A stretch of 64,000 nt of DNA from Gilvibacter sediminis (GTDB lineage Bacteria; Bacteroidota; Bacteroidia; Flavobacteriales; Flavobacteriaceae), in NCBI RefSeq assembly GCF_028561565.1, contig NZ_JAQQTE010000023.1:124001-188000 (forward strand), written 5' to 3'. This document shows, in pieces, positions 1-7,616 of the stretch. A program made the translations under genes and the position numbers. How positions within the stretch are numbered: the stretch's first letter is position 1; each line of letters starts with the position of its first letter. A model generated the notes under the pieces. That model saw only the letters and a list, made by a program, of their open reading frames with translations. It searched no databases and was not told the DNA's origin.

Positions 1-1
1 G

Positions 2-298
2 CCTCAGGAGAATCAGAACATTCAAGAGGCACGTCAAGTGAAGTCTAACGACAAACTCACTACCCAAAAAGACGAGATCCCTAACATGGATGAACGCGCT
101 GCTCAAGCTCGTGCTGCTGGAAACACCCAAGGACAGCAACAGCAAGTAACAGAAACCATCACCAGAGAACGTCCAAAGATCGGGCGTAACGAAAAGGTGA
201 CCATCAAACACGTGATGAGTGGTGAATCCAAAACCGTGAAGTACAAACAAGCCATTCCTTTATTAGACAAAGGAGAATGGGTACTTACCGAGGATTAA
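2..298 (+). CDS. secA: Preprotein translocase SecA, C-terminal end (partial)
   Basis: The frame is open from base 2, so this is the 3' end of a gene that begins outside the window; the first internal GTG (base 38) is not a real start. SecA is the ATPase motor that drives secretory proteins through SecYEG. The visible part is the low-complexity Gln-rich linker followed by the conserved Bacteroidota tail with ERPKIGRNEKVTIKH, a KYKQA segment and the ending GEWVLTED. The zinc-binding Cys/His tail of proteobacterial SecA is absent, as is usual in this phylum. Recognition rests on the tail alone, since no ATPase motif is inside the window. A strong terminator follows. Confidence 0.87.
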   Translation, partial: PQENQNIQEARQVKSNDKLTTQKDEIPNMDERAAQARAAGNTQGQQQQVTETITRERPKIGRNEKVTIKHVMSGESKTVKYKQAIPLLDKGEWVLTED

Positions 299-318
299 TC
301 CCATCCGCAGTAAAAATG

Positions 319-352
319 AAAACCGCCTTTATAATCAAGGCGGTTTTTTTTA
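319..352 (+). terminator. Rho-independent terminator of secA
   Basis: Stem AAACCGCCTT / AAGGCGGTTT with a loop of about six bases, followed by an unbroken T run. It lies about 20 bases after the secA stop. Confidence 0.9.
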
Positions 353-425
353 TGCTTATTTTTATAGTGGGACGCAACCCTAAAGGGGTGTGACAGTCTT
401 AAGAGTAAAACTTAAACTCTTCGTT

Positions 426-989
426 ATGAAATCAAAGCTTTTTGGATTGATGATGCTTGCAGCTGTAGCTTTTGGCTGTTCCTCTGACGACGGCAGTCAA
501 GCCGAAGACACCATCAACCTTTTTGTCAACCACTTTAAGACCACCTCACTCACTTCATTGAATCTGGTATTGTTGATTCAAGAAGAAGACCGTATCGGAA
601 CCGATCAATACATTGAAGCTGCCTTTATTGAAGGCTTCGATTTCGAACCCGGATTCACTTATGAGCTCACTGTTAATCGCATTGCAGTGCGCAATCCTGG
701 AACAGAGTTCATCAATACGCGCTATGAACTGATCAGTGTAGACAGCAAGACCGAAGTGCCTTTAGAAACCAGTTTCACCGTACCACTAACGCGTATTTAC
801 CCGTCTTCCTTCTATTACAATTGGATCCGTGGAAATACTACACTTGGCTTTACAATAGACGGACAAATTCCAATTGATTGTTCTGGTCTCTGCGGCCCAT
901 TAGATGCTGTAGGCGATGCTGCGGAGGAAGTTCGCGGTGTATTCCGCCACGGTGACGATGGCGTTTATGTATTGGAACAACTCTTCTAA
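426..989 (+). CDS. DUF4377-type lipoprotein
   Basis: 187 residues. The start at 426 is preferred over the upstream in-frame GTG at 390 because it directly gives a lipoprotein signal peptide (MKSKLFGLMMLAAVAFG-C18, followed by SSDDG). The mature part has the pattern I associate with DUF4377: GFDFEPGFTYELTV, then a loop with an asparagine-proline pair, then YELISVDSKTEV. DUF4377 domains are small beta-rich domains of unknown role, often found with META domains in secreted Bacteroidota proteins. Expected place is the inner leaflet of the outer membrane or the cell surface. The gene stands alone and its stop overlaps the convergent gene at 986-1375 by four bases. Family call is from memory of the motif. 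Confidence 0.7.
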   Translation: MKSKLFGLMMLAAVAFGCSSDDGSQAEDTINLFVNHFKTTSLTSLNLVLLIQEEDRIGTDQYIEAAFIEGFDFEPGFTYELTVNRIAVRNPGTEFINTRYELISVDSKTEVPLETSFTVPLTRIYPSSFYYNWIRGNTTLGFTIDGQIPIDCSGLCGPLDAVGDAAEEVRGVFRHGDDGVYVLEQLF

Positions 990-1375
990 GCTTTTTTAGA
1001 ATCCAAAAGACGTTTGAGAAAGGGCAACTGTACTAGGAACAGCCCTAAGAAACCAATGGCATAAAGTGTGGTTGATGACATCTGGATTCCACTTAAATAC
1101 TCACTCAGGTTAAACGAGGTCAATTCAGGCAGATTATTTAAGTAGAAGCGCTCTATCGGCAACCAAAAGATACCGATGAGAAAGAGTACAAAACCACCGA
1201 GGATCAGTGCCCATCCCCTACGGCTGATCAAAGGCTTATAGACCAAAGAATACGTGTTCAGCGCAGTGATCTGATCCATAATTGCCATATAGGTATCCTC
1301 CGGAGCTGGGTCTACACCGGCTTCGTTCATATACTTTCTGGTCAATGCGTCTTTTGGATCTTTAAAGGGTTCCAT
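986..1375 (-). CDS. Small two-helix membrane protein co-encoded with ECF sigma factor
   Basis: 129 residues with a soluble N-terminal part of about 50 residues that contains EDTYMAIMDQI, and two membrane helices (about 53-72 and 103-120). Its start lies 14 bases inside the upstream sigma-factor gene, so the two are translationally coupled. In flavobacteria a short membrane protein encoded right after an ECF sigma gene is often a regulator of that sigma factor, but this protein has no zinc-binding anti-sigma HxxxCxxC motif, so an anti-sigma role is only inferred from position. Confidence 0.7.
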   Translation of the reverse strand: MEPFKDPKDALTRKYMNEAGVDPAPEDTYMAIMDQITALNTYSLVYKPLISRRGWALILGGFVLFLIGIFWLPIERFYLNNLPELTSFNLSEYLSGIQMSSTTLYAIGFLGLFLVQLPFLKRLLDSKKA

Positions 1376-1946
1376 AACTTTGTTGTATTTCTGGGAAGTT
1401 ACTCTGCTGCAGTAAACTCAGCAGACGTTTACGTCCACGATGCAATTTAACTTTAATATTGTCTGCGGTCAAATCGGTGATGGCTTCAATCTCTTTGACC
1501 GACATTTCTTCGTAATAATAAAAAGTGATCAAGGCAGAACTTACCGGATCTAAAGCCGCTATGGCTTGTTTGATCGCTTCCGATCGCTCCTGAGCCATCA
1601 TGCGTTTGAGACCATGCGTTTCCACATCCTGATCGGCATCTGAGATCTGCTCCAAACCTTCATAGGCCACATATCGCTTGTTCTTCTTTAGCCGATCTAA
1701 GGTCTTTCTGTAGGCTATGGTGTAGAGCCAAGAAGAAAACTTGGAATCGCCTCTAAAACTCGTTAAAGAACTGTAGGCCTTAACAAAGGTATCTTGCGTG
1801 ATCTCTTGTGCCTCCTCCCTGTGCTGCACCATTCGATTAACCACCGTATAGACATAGTCTTGGTAGCGCCTTACCAGTTCCCCAAAAGCCTGAGGATTTC
1901 CTGCAAGGGTTTGCTCGATATGGTGTTGGTCAGTGGTCTTGATCAT
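1362..1946 (-). CDS. ECF (group IV) RNA polymerase sigma factor
   Basis: 194 residues. Region 2 is clear (FGELVRRYQDYVYTVV, then AQEITQDTFVKAYSSL, and the -10 reading stretch FSSWLYTIAYRKTLDRLKK), and so is region 4 (ALDPVSSALITFYYYEEMS, then a helix-turn-helix ending VKLHRGRKRL). No extra domains, so a simple ECF factor that directs RNA polymerase to stress or envelope promoters. Its own upstream region carries TGTAACC-N16-CGTC on the minus strand, which predicts autoregulation. The divergent DUF6249 gene has the same promoter sequence facing the other way and is the most likely further target. Confidence 0.95.
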   Translation of the reverse strand: MIKTTDQHHIEQTLAGNPQAFGELVRRYQDYVYTVVNRMVQHREEAQEITQDTFVKAYSSLTSFRGDSKFSSWLYTIAYRKTLDRLKKNKRYVAYEGLEQISDADQDVETHGLKRMMAQERSEAIKQAIAALDPVSSALITFYYYEEMSVKEIEAITDLTADNIKVKLHRGRKRLLSLLQQSNFPEIQQSYGTL

Positions 1947-1956
1947 TTTAAGGTAA

Positions 1957-1983
1957 GACGCCTCAAATTGTGAATCGGTTACA
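1957..1983 (-). promoter_or_regulatory. ECF-type autoregulatory promoter of the sigma gene
   Basis: On the minus strand: -35 TGTAACC (complement of 1977-1983), a 16-base spacer, then -10 CGTC (complement of 1957-1960). This is the general -35/-10 form of many ECF sigma factors. It lies directly upstream of the sigma gene that starts at 1946. Confidence 0.7.
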
Positions 1984-2024
1984 AAAGGTCCGAAAAAAAA
2001 TAATTGAAAGTTTTTGTAACCGAT
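1974..2024. repeat. 13-bp perfect inverted repeat holding two divergent -35 elements
   Basis: Arms ATCGGTTACAAAA (1974-1986) and its exact reverse complement (2012-2024), 25 bases apart. Each arm supplies the -35 region of one of two divergent ECF-type promoters, so the symmetry is better explained by two copies of the same promoter than by a hairpin. Confidence 0.85.
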
Positions 2025-2042
2025 CTAAAAAAGGTGTCGTCC
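2015..2042 (+). promoter_or_regulatory. ECF-type promoter facing the DUF6249 gene
   Basis: Plus strand: TGTAACC (2015-2021), 16-base spacer, CGTCC (2038-2042). Same sequence and spacing as the opposite-facing promoter at 1957-1983. Confidence 0.68.
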
Positions 2043-2107
2043 TAATAGCAAATGATCAGATCATCTAAATTGAATCAAAACAAAAAACGAACAAAATCTA
2101 TACTACT

Positions 2108-2458
2108 ATGGGATCAGAAGTAATTATAATTCCAATCATTTTCGGAGTCTTATTTGGCCTTTATTATCTATTCATCAGCGCCAGAAACAAAGAGCGCCTC
2201 GCATTAATTGAAAAAGGCGCGGACGCCTCCATCTTCTTCAGCAACAAAAGAGGTAGTCACGGAACATCTAAAATTCTAATCTTGAATTTAGCCCTGCTTT
2301 CTATGGGTATTGGTGCCGGGATCTTCTTTGGAGGGCTGTTCCACGAAGTTTTAGGCATGAGCGAAGAAATTGCCTTTCCAGGTTCGATTTTCTTTATGGC
2401 CGGTGCAGGACTCTTAAGCGGGTTCTTTATGACCAAAAGGTTAGTGACCAAGGACTAA
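2108..2458 (+). CDS. DUF6249-type inner membrane protein
   Basis: 116 residues with three hydrophobic helices (about 5-23, 57-77 and 88-108). The stretch ARNKERLALIEKGAD directly after the first helix is typical of DUF6249 proteins, which are common next to ECF sigma genes in flavobacteria and have no known function. The gene is transcribed away from the ECF sigma gene and has a matching ECF promoter, so it probably belongs to that sigma factor's regulon. A terminator follows at 2509-2546. Confidence 0.72.
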   Translation: MGSEVIIIPIIFGVLFGLYYLFISARNKERLALIEKGADASIFFSNKRGSHGTSKILILNLALLSMGIGAGIFFGGLFHEVLGMSEEIAFPGSIFFMAGAGLLSGFFMTKRLVTKD

Positions 2459-2508
2459 TTCATATTCCTTGTTTTTAGTTGGTTGATCCGAAGGTTAGCA
2501 ACGGATCA

Positions 2509-2546
2509 AAAACCGATAGCTGCTCCAGTGGCTGTCGGTTTTTTTG
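2509..2546 (+). terminator. Rho-independent terminator of the DUF6249 gene
   Basis: Stem AACCGATAGC / GCTGTCGGTT (one G-U pair) with a ten-base loop, followed by seven T. Confidence 0.85.
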
Positions 2547-2624
2547 TGTTTTAAATTCAGGTAGATTCACCCATTGACGCCAAAGACCTGATTTTGTAGC
2601 TTTTACCTACTAAAACAATGAACT

Positions 2625-3173
2625 ATGTCAGAAGAAGAAAAAAACAAAGCCTCCATAGAGGGCAGAACGCTCTACTGTCCAGACGGCGGTCCCGTAGCAC
2701 TCACCTGCTCAGAAACAGAAGCAGAAGACTACCAATGGTATCAGCGTGTTTATGGAGACAAGGAAAGGCTTCCCATACCTGGAGCCGATGAAGCGCAGTT
2801 GATCATTCCCTTGGATCTAGCCCGCGGCAACTATTATTCCGTACATTTTAAGCTCGATGAGCAGCAAGTATGGACAGCAGAAGTACAAGTGGATGAATTG
2901 GTATTTGCTAATCTGGTCGTAGAAACCTCTGGCGATTTTACCACCGAGGGATCCAGTATTATCATCAAAGACAGTGGATATGTAGATCTGAGTTTACTGC
3001 TTCCCTACACCACTAACATTACCTGGTATAATCACGAAAAGCCCATTACGGGCCAAAACAACATCACCTTAAGGGTGACGGATAGCGGGAGCTTCACGGT
3101 ACGTGCCTCCCCTGAAGAATGTGCAAACTACACGCAATACCTAAGCACCGCAATTGTAGTTAGAAAACTGTAA
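2625..3173 (+). CDS. Protein with two Ig-like repeats, no signal peptide
   Basis: 182 residues, not recognised as a named family. It appears to hold two immunoglobulin-like modules: residues about 10-90 (YCPDGGPVALTCSETEAEDYQWY, read with a Cys/Trp core, ending GNYYSVHFKLD) and about 92-182 (GYVDLSLLLPYTTNITWYNHEKP, ending GSFTVRASPEECANY). The W-Y and G-x-Y/F-x-V spacing is that of Ig-like domains of large flavobacterial surface proteins. Oddly it begins with a charged MSEEEKNKASIEG and has no signal peptide, so it may be cytosolic, may be exported by another route, or may be a stand-alone fragment of such a protein. Single gene between two terminated or convergent units. Confidence 0.75.
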   Translation: MSEEEKNKASIEGRTLYCPDGGPVALTCSETEAEDYQWYQRVYGDKERLPIPGADEAQLIIPLDLARGNYYSVHFKLDEQQVWTAEVQVDELVFANLVVETSGDFTTEGSSIIIKDSGYVDLSLLLPYTTNITWYNHEKPITGQNNITLRVTDSGSFTVRASPEECANYTQYLSTAIVVRKL

Positions 3174-3204
3174 AAAGCCTTAGCTCATAAAAATGAATTC
3201 AGGC

Positions 3205-4710
3205 TTAGTGTACTTTTATATTGCTATAGGCAGCTGTGATATTGATGAGTCTGTTAGAGTTTGAATTGATGTGATACCCCTTTAACATAGAGTTCCCGTT
3301 CATCTCGTTAGAGGTAGCTTGCATTCCAGAAGGCAGATCAATGCTCGACTTTCTTCCGTTAAAGAACAGATCTAAAGCTACTTCTGGCAAAAAGATATTG
3401 GCATCGGTATTGTCTAGATTCAAGGCCACGGATTCAAACTCAGATCCGAAGTTATTGATCACCAAGGCCCCGTAAGACCCGTTGAGCATGGCGTCTTTAC
3501 TCAAAACTCCAAAGGTCACATTACTGGAATTGGCTTCCATAGTTATGTTGTCTGCCTGGTTGATCACACAAGTATCCACATAGTCAGCACCCAAAGCACC
3601 GTTCTTCCAATGCTTCACATAGATTGGCGCATAAGATACGTTGATGGAGGTTTCCCCTCCATCAACAGTATTGGCTACAAAAGTGCTGTAGTTCAGATTG
3701 GCTTTGATGTTGCTGACCGCACCCAACTTCACTTCTCCGTGACGTACATTTAGGTCCAGTTTGGCATCTTTAGGCATCTTGATCTTGATCACACGGCGTG
3801 CTCCTTTAAGGTCAACACCGTCACCATTGAGGATATATACCTTTCCACCATTCTGCTTTTCAAGCTCTTCCATTTCGGCTTCAAACTCTTCAGCCCACTT
3901 TTCCATATCCTTTCCAAAGGCTTCTCCCCACTTCTCCATGTCTTCTCCAAAACCTTCGGCCCATTTTTCCATGTCCTTAGCGAATTTCTCACCGAACTCT
4001 TCACCCCAGTCTTCAAATTCTTTGGCCCATTTCTCTCCAAACTCTTCGCCCCAGGCTTCCCACTTTTCAGCGTACTCTTCACCCCAAGCTTCCATTTTGA
4101 TCTCAAAATCATCTCCAAAGCGCTCTTCCAGTTCGGCTTCCCACTTCTTCATATAACCCTCTTTGTCGGCTTCATAGGCATCGTAATCAAACTCTAGGCC
4201 TTCCAGTCCTTCTAAGAAATCTGGTGGTAATGGATTGGTTGACATATTGGCCATCATAGGTCCTAAAACATCCTGCAACATTGGTCCTAGTTTTTCTAAG
4301 CCTTCTCCCAATCCTTCTAAATTAATCTCTAAATTTTCTAACTCTTTTAGTGCTTCTAAAGATTCTAAAGCTTCCAAAGATTCTAAGGCGTCTCCGTTCC
4401 AGTCAATGGAGAAATTCGTCCCACTAGTGATGACAATATTGTCTGCATCTCCGCTTACACTAAAGTCCCAAGCGTCTAGTAACTCTTGCTTTTCTTCTGC
4501 AGTAAGATCGTCTCCGATCAACTCCGCAGTAACTTCTACCTTTCCTCTATTCCAGGTTTCAAAAACGAAGTCCACATAGGAACTGTTTACCTGAATATTG
4601 ACATCCTTTTCAGTGTCAAAGGTCTTTTGCTCTTTAACCTGTCCAAAGAGTGCGGCTGTGCTCAAAAAGAGCAGCCCAAATATCCAATTAGACTTGATTG
4701 TTGTTCTCAT
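3205..4710 (-). CDS. Exported DUF4097-like protein with amphipathic repeat insert
   Basis: 501 residues, signal peptide about 1-23 (ending AALFGQ). Residues 25-110 and 290-501 form a beta-helix-like adhesin fold of the DUF4097 type (short repeated strands such as ADNITMEANSSNVTFGVLS and LDNTDANIFLPEVALDL). Between them lies a long charged insert: a Leu/Glu-rich stretch (110-150) and a Trp/Phe-rich amphipathic repeat (207-285). It is the third gene of an ECF sigma / anti-sigma / DUF4097 operon and overlaps the gene before it by 23 bases. The family's biochemical role is unknown; the context suggests an envelope-stress output protein in the periplasm. Confidence 0.78.
   Translation of the reverse strand: MRTTIKSNWIFGLLFLSTAALFGQVKEQKTFDTEKDVNIQVNSSYVDFVFETWNRGKVEVTAELIGDDLTAEEKQELLDAWDFSVSGDADNIVITSGTNFSIDWNGDALESLEALESLEALKELENLEINLEGLGEGLEKLGPMLQDVLGPMMANMSTNPLPPDFLEGLEGLEFDYDAYEADKEGYMKKWEAELEERFGDDFEIKMEAWGEEYAEKWEAWGEEFGEKWAKEFEDWGEEFGEKFAKDMEKWAEGFGEDMEKWGEAFGKDMEKWAEEFEAEMEELEKQNGGKVYILNGDGVDLKGARRVIKIKMPKDAKLDLNVRHGEVKLGAVSNIKANLNYSTFVANTVDGGETSINVSYAPIYVKHWKNGALGADYVDTCVINQADNITMEANSSNVTFGVLSKDAMLNGSYGALVINNFGSEFESVALNLDNTDANIFLPEVALDLFFNGRKSSIDLPSGMQATSNEMNGNSMLKGYHINSNSNRLINITAAYSNIKVH
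3856..4092 (-). repeat. Coding repeat: amphipathic 11/15-residue units
   Basis: Residues 207-285 of the DUF4097-like protein consist of six units, of the form EAWGEEYAEKW, EAWGEEFGEKWAKEF, EDWGEEFGEKFAKDM, EKWAEGFGEDM, EKWGEAFGKDM and EKWAEEFEAEM. Period is 11 residues (two units of 15), giving a helix with one aromatic stripe and an acidic/basic face. Confidence 0.9.
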
Positions 4711-5278
4711 TATTTGCTGATTTAAGTTCTCGTAATTTGTTTTTCAGTTTGAGTAGCAATTCCAAACGCAATTTCAAATTATCGATCAGAGCGTTAACGG
4801 TCAGGTCATTAGGACCTACATTGACCAATTCCGCATTCAGTCTCTTGTATTCTTTATCTAAGGTCGACAGGCGTCTCATATAGCCGTCGATCAATTCTTG
4901 ATTCTCTGGGTTGACCTCTAGTGAGGCAATTCCCATGGTGATGCTTCTGGTGTAATAGTCCTCCAGTTTTTTAAACTCCGGAGAGAAATCACTTAAGCCT
5001 TTGGTCGTTTCTTGATTGTCTTGGTTATCTGCAGGAACGGTTTCTTCAACAGCCATTTGCTCCTGTGGTTCTGCAGTGGTGTTGGTCATTAAAACATATC
5101 CTATCCCTAAAAGCAAGATCCCTATGGCGGCTACTTTGAGCCACAAGAACATCGGCTTCTTCTTTTCGGGAAGTCGCTCCTCCAATAAGCTGGCAAACTT
5201 ATCTTGGTGGTTGGCCGAGAGTTGCGCTTTTTCATTATTGGCATCTCGCTGCAGTAAATCTCTAATATCCTGTGCCAT
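4688..5278 (-). CDS. Anti-sigma-factor-like single-pass membrane protein
   Basis: 196 residues: a short cytosolic segment (1-40) that starts MAQDIRDLLQRDA, one membrane helix (about 43-63), and a periplasmic helical domain (110-196, rich in Leu/Lys). It starts 17 bases inside the ECF sigma gene, so it is coupled to it, and has the layout of a membrane anti-sigma factor. No zinc-binding motif is present, so it is not a ZAS-type anti-sigma; the role is inferred from topology and operon position. It could instead be a scaffold for the downstream DUF4097-like protein. Confidence 0.72.
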   Translation of the reverse strand: MAQDIRDLLQRDANNEKAQLSANHQDKFASLLEERLPEKKKPMFLWLKVAAIGILLLGIGYVLMTNTTAEPQEQMAVEETVPADNQDNQETTKGLSDFSPEFKKLEDYYTRSITMGIASLEVNPENQELIDGYMRRLSTLDKEYKRLNAELVNVGPNDLTVNALIDNLKLRLELLLKLKNKLRELKSANNENNNQV

Positions 5279-5804
5279 GGTCTAAATGCTTTAGTTGTTT
5301 TTTAATTTGACTTTTTCCGCGGAACAAACTCGTTCTGGAAGCCGCCTCACTAATATTCATGATCGATGCGATCTCACCGTGATCATACCCTTCTAAATAA
5401 AAGAGCTGTGTTACTAAGCGATACTTTTCAGGAAGCTGTGCAATTGCTTGTTTTACCTCCTGCACTGTGGCGTGATCTGGAACCGTATGGTCTTGGTCAT
5501 CTACCACGCTCATCACTTCTTCATTGATACCTGTCCATACCGCCTTCTGTGCTTTGATGGCGTCTAAACAAGTATTGATCACGATACGCTTGAGCCAGGC
5601 TCCAAAGGTGACGTCCCCCTTGAATTGCGCCAATTTTTGAAAGGCCTTGATAAAACCTTCCTGCATGGCATCCTCGGCTAAAGCCGTGTCTTTCATATAC
5701 CTTTTTGCGATGATCAACATACCCTCACAGTATTTATTATATACCGCCATTTGGGCTTTTCTATCGTTTTGTTTGCATCGCTCTATAAGTAGCAGATCGG
5801 ACAC
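5262..5804 (-). CDS. ECF (group IV) RNA polymerase sigma factor
   Basis: 180 residues. Region 2 reads MAVYNKYCEGMLIIAKRYM, then AEDAMQEGFIKAFQKL and FGAWLKRIVINTCLDAIK; region 4 reads LPEKYRLVTQLFYLEGYDHGEIA and a helix-turn-helix ending SLFRGKSQIKKQL. First gene of the sigma / anti-sigma-like / DUF4097-like operon. The upstream region holds TGAAAC-N16-CGTC on the minus strand, so the factor most likely reads its own promoter. Its region 4 differs from the sigma factor at 1362-1946, and so does the -35 element, so the two should have separate targets. Confidence 0.95.
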   Translation of the reverse strand: MSDLLLIERCKQNDRKAQMAVYNKYCEGMLIIAKRYMKDTALAEDAMQEGFIKAFQKLAQFKGDVTFGAWLKRIVINTCLDAIKAQKAVWTGINEEVMSVVDDQDHTVPDHATVQEVKQAIAQLPEKYRLVTQLFYLEGYDHGEIASIMNISEAASRTSLFRGKSQIKKQLKHLDHGTGY

Positions 5805-5838
5805 TTGATGGTTTTTTTGGATTGCTATTCGGTCTAAA

Positions 5839-5865
5839 GACGAGACAATTTCGGCAGCGTTTCAA
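5839..5865 (-). promoter_or_regulatory. ECF-type autoregulatory promoter
   Basis: Minus strand: TTGAAAC (complement of 5859-5865), 16-base spacer, CGTC (complement of 5839-5842). Lies 35 bases before the sigma-gene start at 5804. Confidence 0.68.
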
Positions 5866-5900
5866 AAAATTTAAAAAAAGTTTGATCGCGGCACATAAAA

Positions 5901-5928
5901 TTGCTTCCCTGTAAATTTACTACCTTTA
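5901..5928 (+). promoter_or_regulatory. Candidate -33/-7 promoter of the DUF2911 gene
   Basis: TTG at 5901-5903, 17-base spacer, TACCTTTA at 5921-5928 (seven of eight bases of the Bacteroidota -7 consensus TANNTTTG). The start codon is 27 bases downstream. Confidence 0.45.
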
Positions 5929-5955
5929 TTCTTTTGAGCAGAAAGACGAGAATTT

Positions 5956-6528
5956 ATGGGTAAATCCAAAGGAATTTTAATGCGGATCTTGGGCGGCGTA
6001 CTGCTTCTGATCGCACTGTTTTATTTTGTTATTGGACCGATCATGCGGTCACAAACTAAGAAATACAGTCCGGAACAGACCATCACCTTCAACCAAGGCA
6101 ACCTGCATGTGGATGTTTTTTACTGTAGCCCTGCAAAAAAAGGGCGTGACATCTTTGGCGGCCTAGTACCTTACGGAGAAGTCTGGCGTACTGGAGCTAA
6201 TGAAGCCACTACCTTTGAGGCTGATGAAGACATCCGGATCAACGGACAAACCCTTCCCGCAGGCAAATACAGCCTTTGGACCATTCCCAATGAGGACAAA
6301 TGGACCATTATCTTCAATTCCAAGATGTATGGCTGGGGTGTGAAATTTTTAAATGCGAAGGCTTCGCGAAATCCCAATTACGATGTCTTGGTGACTGAGG
6401 TCCCTATTTCCAAAAGCATTACGGCTATGGAACAATTCACTATAAATTTTACAGAAAATGGGCCAAATTCTATGGTCATGATCCTGGCTTGGGATGATGT
6501 AGTGGTTCCGGTTAAAATGAGTCATTAA
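5956..6528 (+). CDS. DUF2911 domain protein, membrane anchored
   Basis: 190 residues. One N-terminal membrane helix (about 8-28) is followed by a DUF2911 domain that fills the rest: VDVFYCSPAKKGRDIFG, PYGEVWRTGANEATTF, LPAGKYSLWTIPNEDKWTII, and a closing beta segment. DUF2911 proteins are secreted or anchored beta-rich proteins of unknown function, widespread in Bacteroidota. Transcribed away from the ECF operon and followed after five bases by meaB, so the two may form one transcript although no functional link is evident. Confidence 0.85.
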   Translation: MGKSKGILMRILGGVLLLIALFYFVIGPIMRSQTKKYSPEQTITFNQGNLHVDVFYCSPAKKGRDIFGGLVPYGEVWRTGANEATTFEADEDIRINGQTLPAGKYSLWTIPNEDKWTIIFNSKMYGWGVKFLNAKASRNPNYDVLVTEVPISKSITAMEQFTINFTENGPNSMVMILAWDDVVVPVKMSH

Positions 6529-6533
6529 AATTT

Positions 6534-7616
6534 ATGAGCGCCAAGAAGAAACTCGATTCGGCTCTGAGTGAGACCCCGGGAATAGAGCGCCCAGAGAGTC
6601 TTAGCCAAGCCTCGGCGCGTTCCATAAAAAAGCATCGCCTCAAAAAGCAGTCCTACGACCAACTGCTCAACGGCATCCTCCAAGGGCAAACTGCTGCCCT
6701 GTCTAAAGGGATCACCCTCATTGAATCCAAGGCAAAAAAGCATCAAGAGCAGGCGCAAAAGTTGATCATGGCTTGCTTACCACATACAGTAAACAGTATT
6801 CGAATTGGCATCACAGGAGTTCCCGGCGTGGGAAAAAGCACCTTTATTGAACAGTTTGGGCAATTGCTATTGGCTCAAGGACACAAGGTAGCCGTACTTG
6901 CTGTGGACCCTTCCAGCAGCATTAGTCATGGGAGTATTTTGGGAGATAAAACCCGAATGGAATCCTTAGTCAAAGCAGATAAGGCCTTTATTAGACCTTC
7001 TGCTTCTGGAGATTCTTTAGGCGGAGTGGCCCGCAAAACTCGCGAAGCTATTGTGCTTTGTGAAGCAGCTGGTTATGATATCATCCTGATTGAGACTGTG
7101 GGTGTTGGGCAAAGTGAGACCGCTGTGCATTCCATGACCGATTTCTTTTTACTGCTGAAGCTGGCCGGAGCGGGAGACGAACTTCAAGGCATCAAACGCG
7201 GGATCATTGAAATGGCAGATGCCATTGTGATCAATAAGGCTGATGGGGAAAATGAAAAGGCCGCTCGTTTAGCCAAAGCAGAATTCAATCGGGCTTTACA
7301 CCTCTACCCAGAAAAAGAGAACGGCTGGACACCCAAAACGCTTACCTGCAGCGCTATTGAAAATAAAGGTATTGACGCCATTTACCAGCTCATACAGAAG
7401 TTCACCGAGCAAACACAAGAAAGCGGATCCTTTGCACAGAAAAGACATCAACAGGAACACTATTGGTTTAAAGAGACCATAAGCAATGCCGTTCTTGATG
7501 ATTTCTACAACAAACCAGAAATCATTAACGAGATCAAAGTACAAAAAGCGCTTTTAGATGAACAAAAGACCACACCCTTTGAAGCAGCCTTTGCAGTTTT
7601 GAAGATGGTGCGTTAA
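6534..7616 (+). CDS. meaB: MeaB-family G3E GTPase (methylmalonyl-CoA mutase chaperone)
   Basis: 360 residues. MeaB (ArgK family) guards adenosylcobalamin-dependent methylmalonyl-CoA mutase, gating cofactor loading and removal of damaged cofactor. Visible: Walker A GITGVPGVGKST (92-103), switch region with DPSSSISHGSILGDKTRM (125-142), ETVGVGQSE (187-195), NKAD base-recognition motif (234-237), and a helical dimerisation tail. Length is normal for the family. The mutase subunits it would serve are not in the window, but the window also holds IcmF (42840-46289), which has its own fused MeaB-like domain; stand-alone MeaB therefore suggests a separate methylmalonyl-CoA mutase elsewhere. Ends convergently with the epimerase gene, overlapping by four bases. 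Confidence 0.95.
   Translation: MSAKKKLDSALSETPGIERPESLSQASARSIKKHRLKKQSYDQLLNGILQGQTAALSKGITLIESKAKKHQEQAQKLIMACLPHTVNSIRIGITGVPGVGKSTFIEQFGQLLLAQGHKVAVLAVDPSSSISHGSILGDKTRMESLVKADKAFIRPSASGDSLGGVARKTREAIVLCEAAGYDIILIETVGVGQSETAVHSMTDFFLLLKLAGAGDELQGIKRGIIEMADAIVINKADGENEKAARLAKAEFNRALHLYPEKENGWTPKTLTCSAIENKGIDAIYQLIQKFTEQTQESGSFAQKRHQQEHYWFKETISNAVLDDFYNKPEIINEIKVQKALLDEQKTTPFEAAFAVLKMVR

Noticed and set aside
376-391. Fourth 7-2-7 site (AACCC-N6-GGTGT) before the DUF4377 gene
   Set aside because: Both arms miss the outer bases and no -7 element lies 23 bases downstream.
3761-4579. Antisense frames opposite the DUF4097-like gene
   Set aside because: Ser/Pro/His-rich shadows created by the repeated Glu/Lys/Trp codons.
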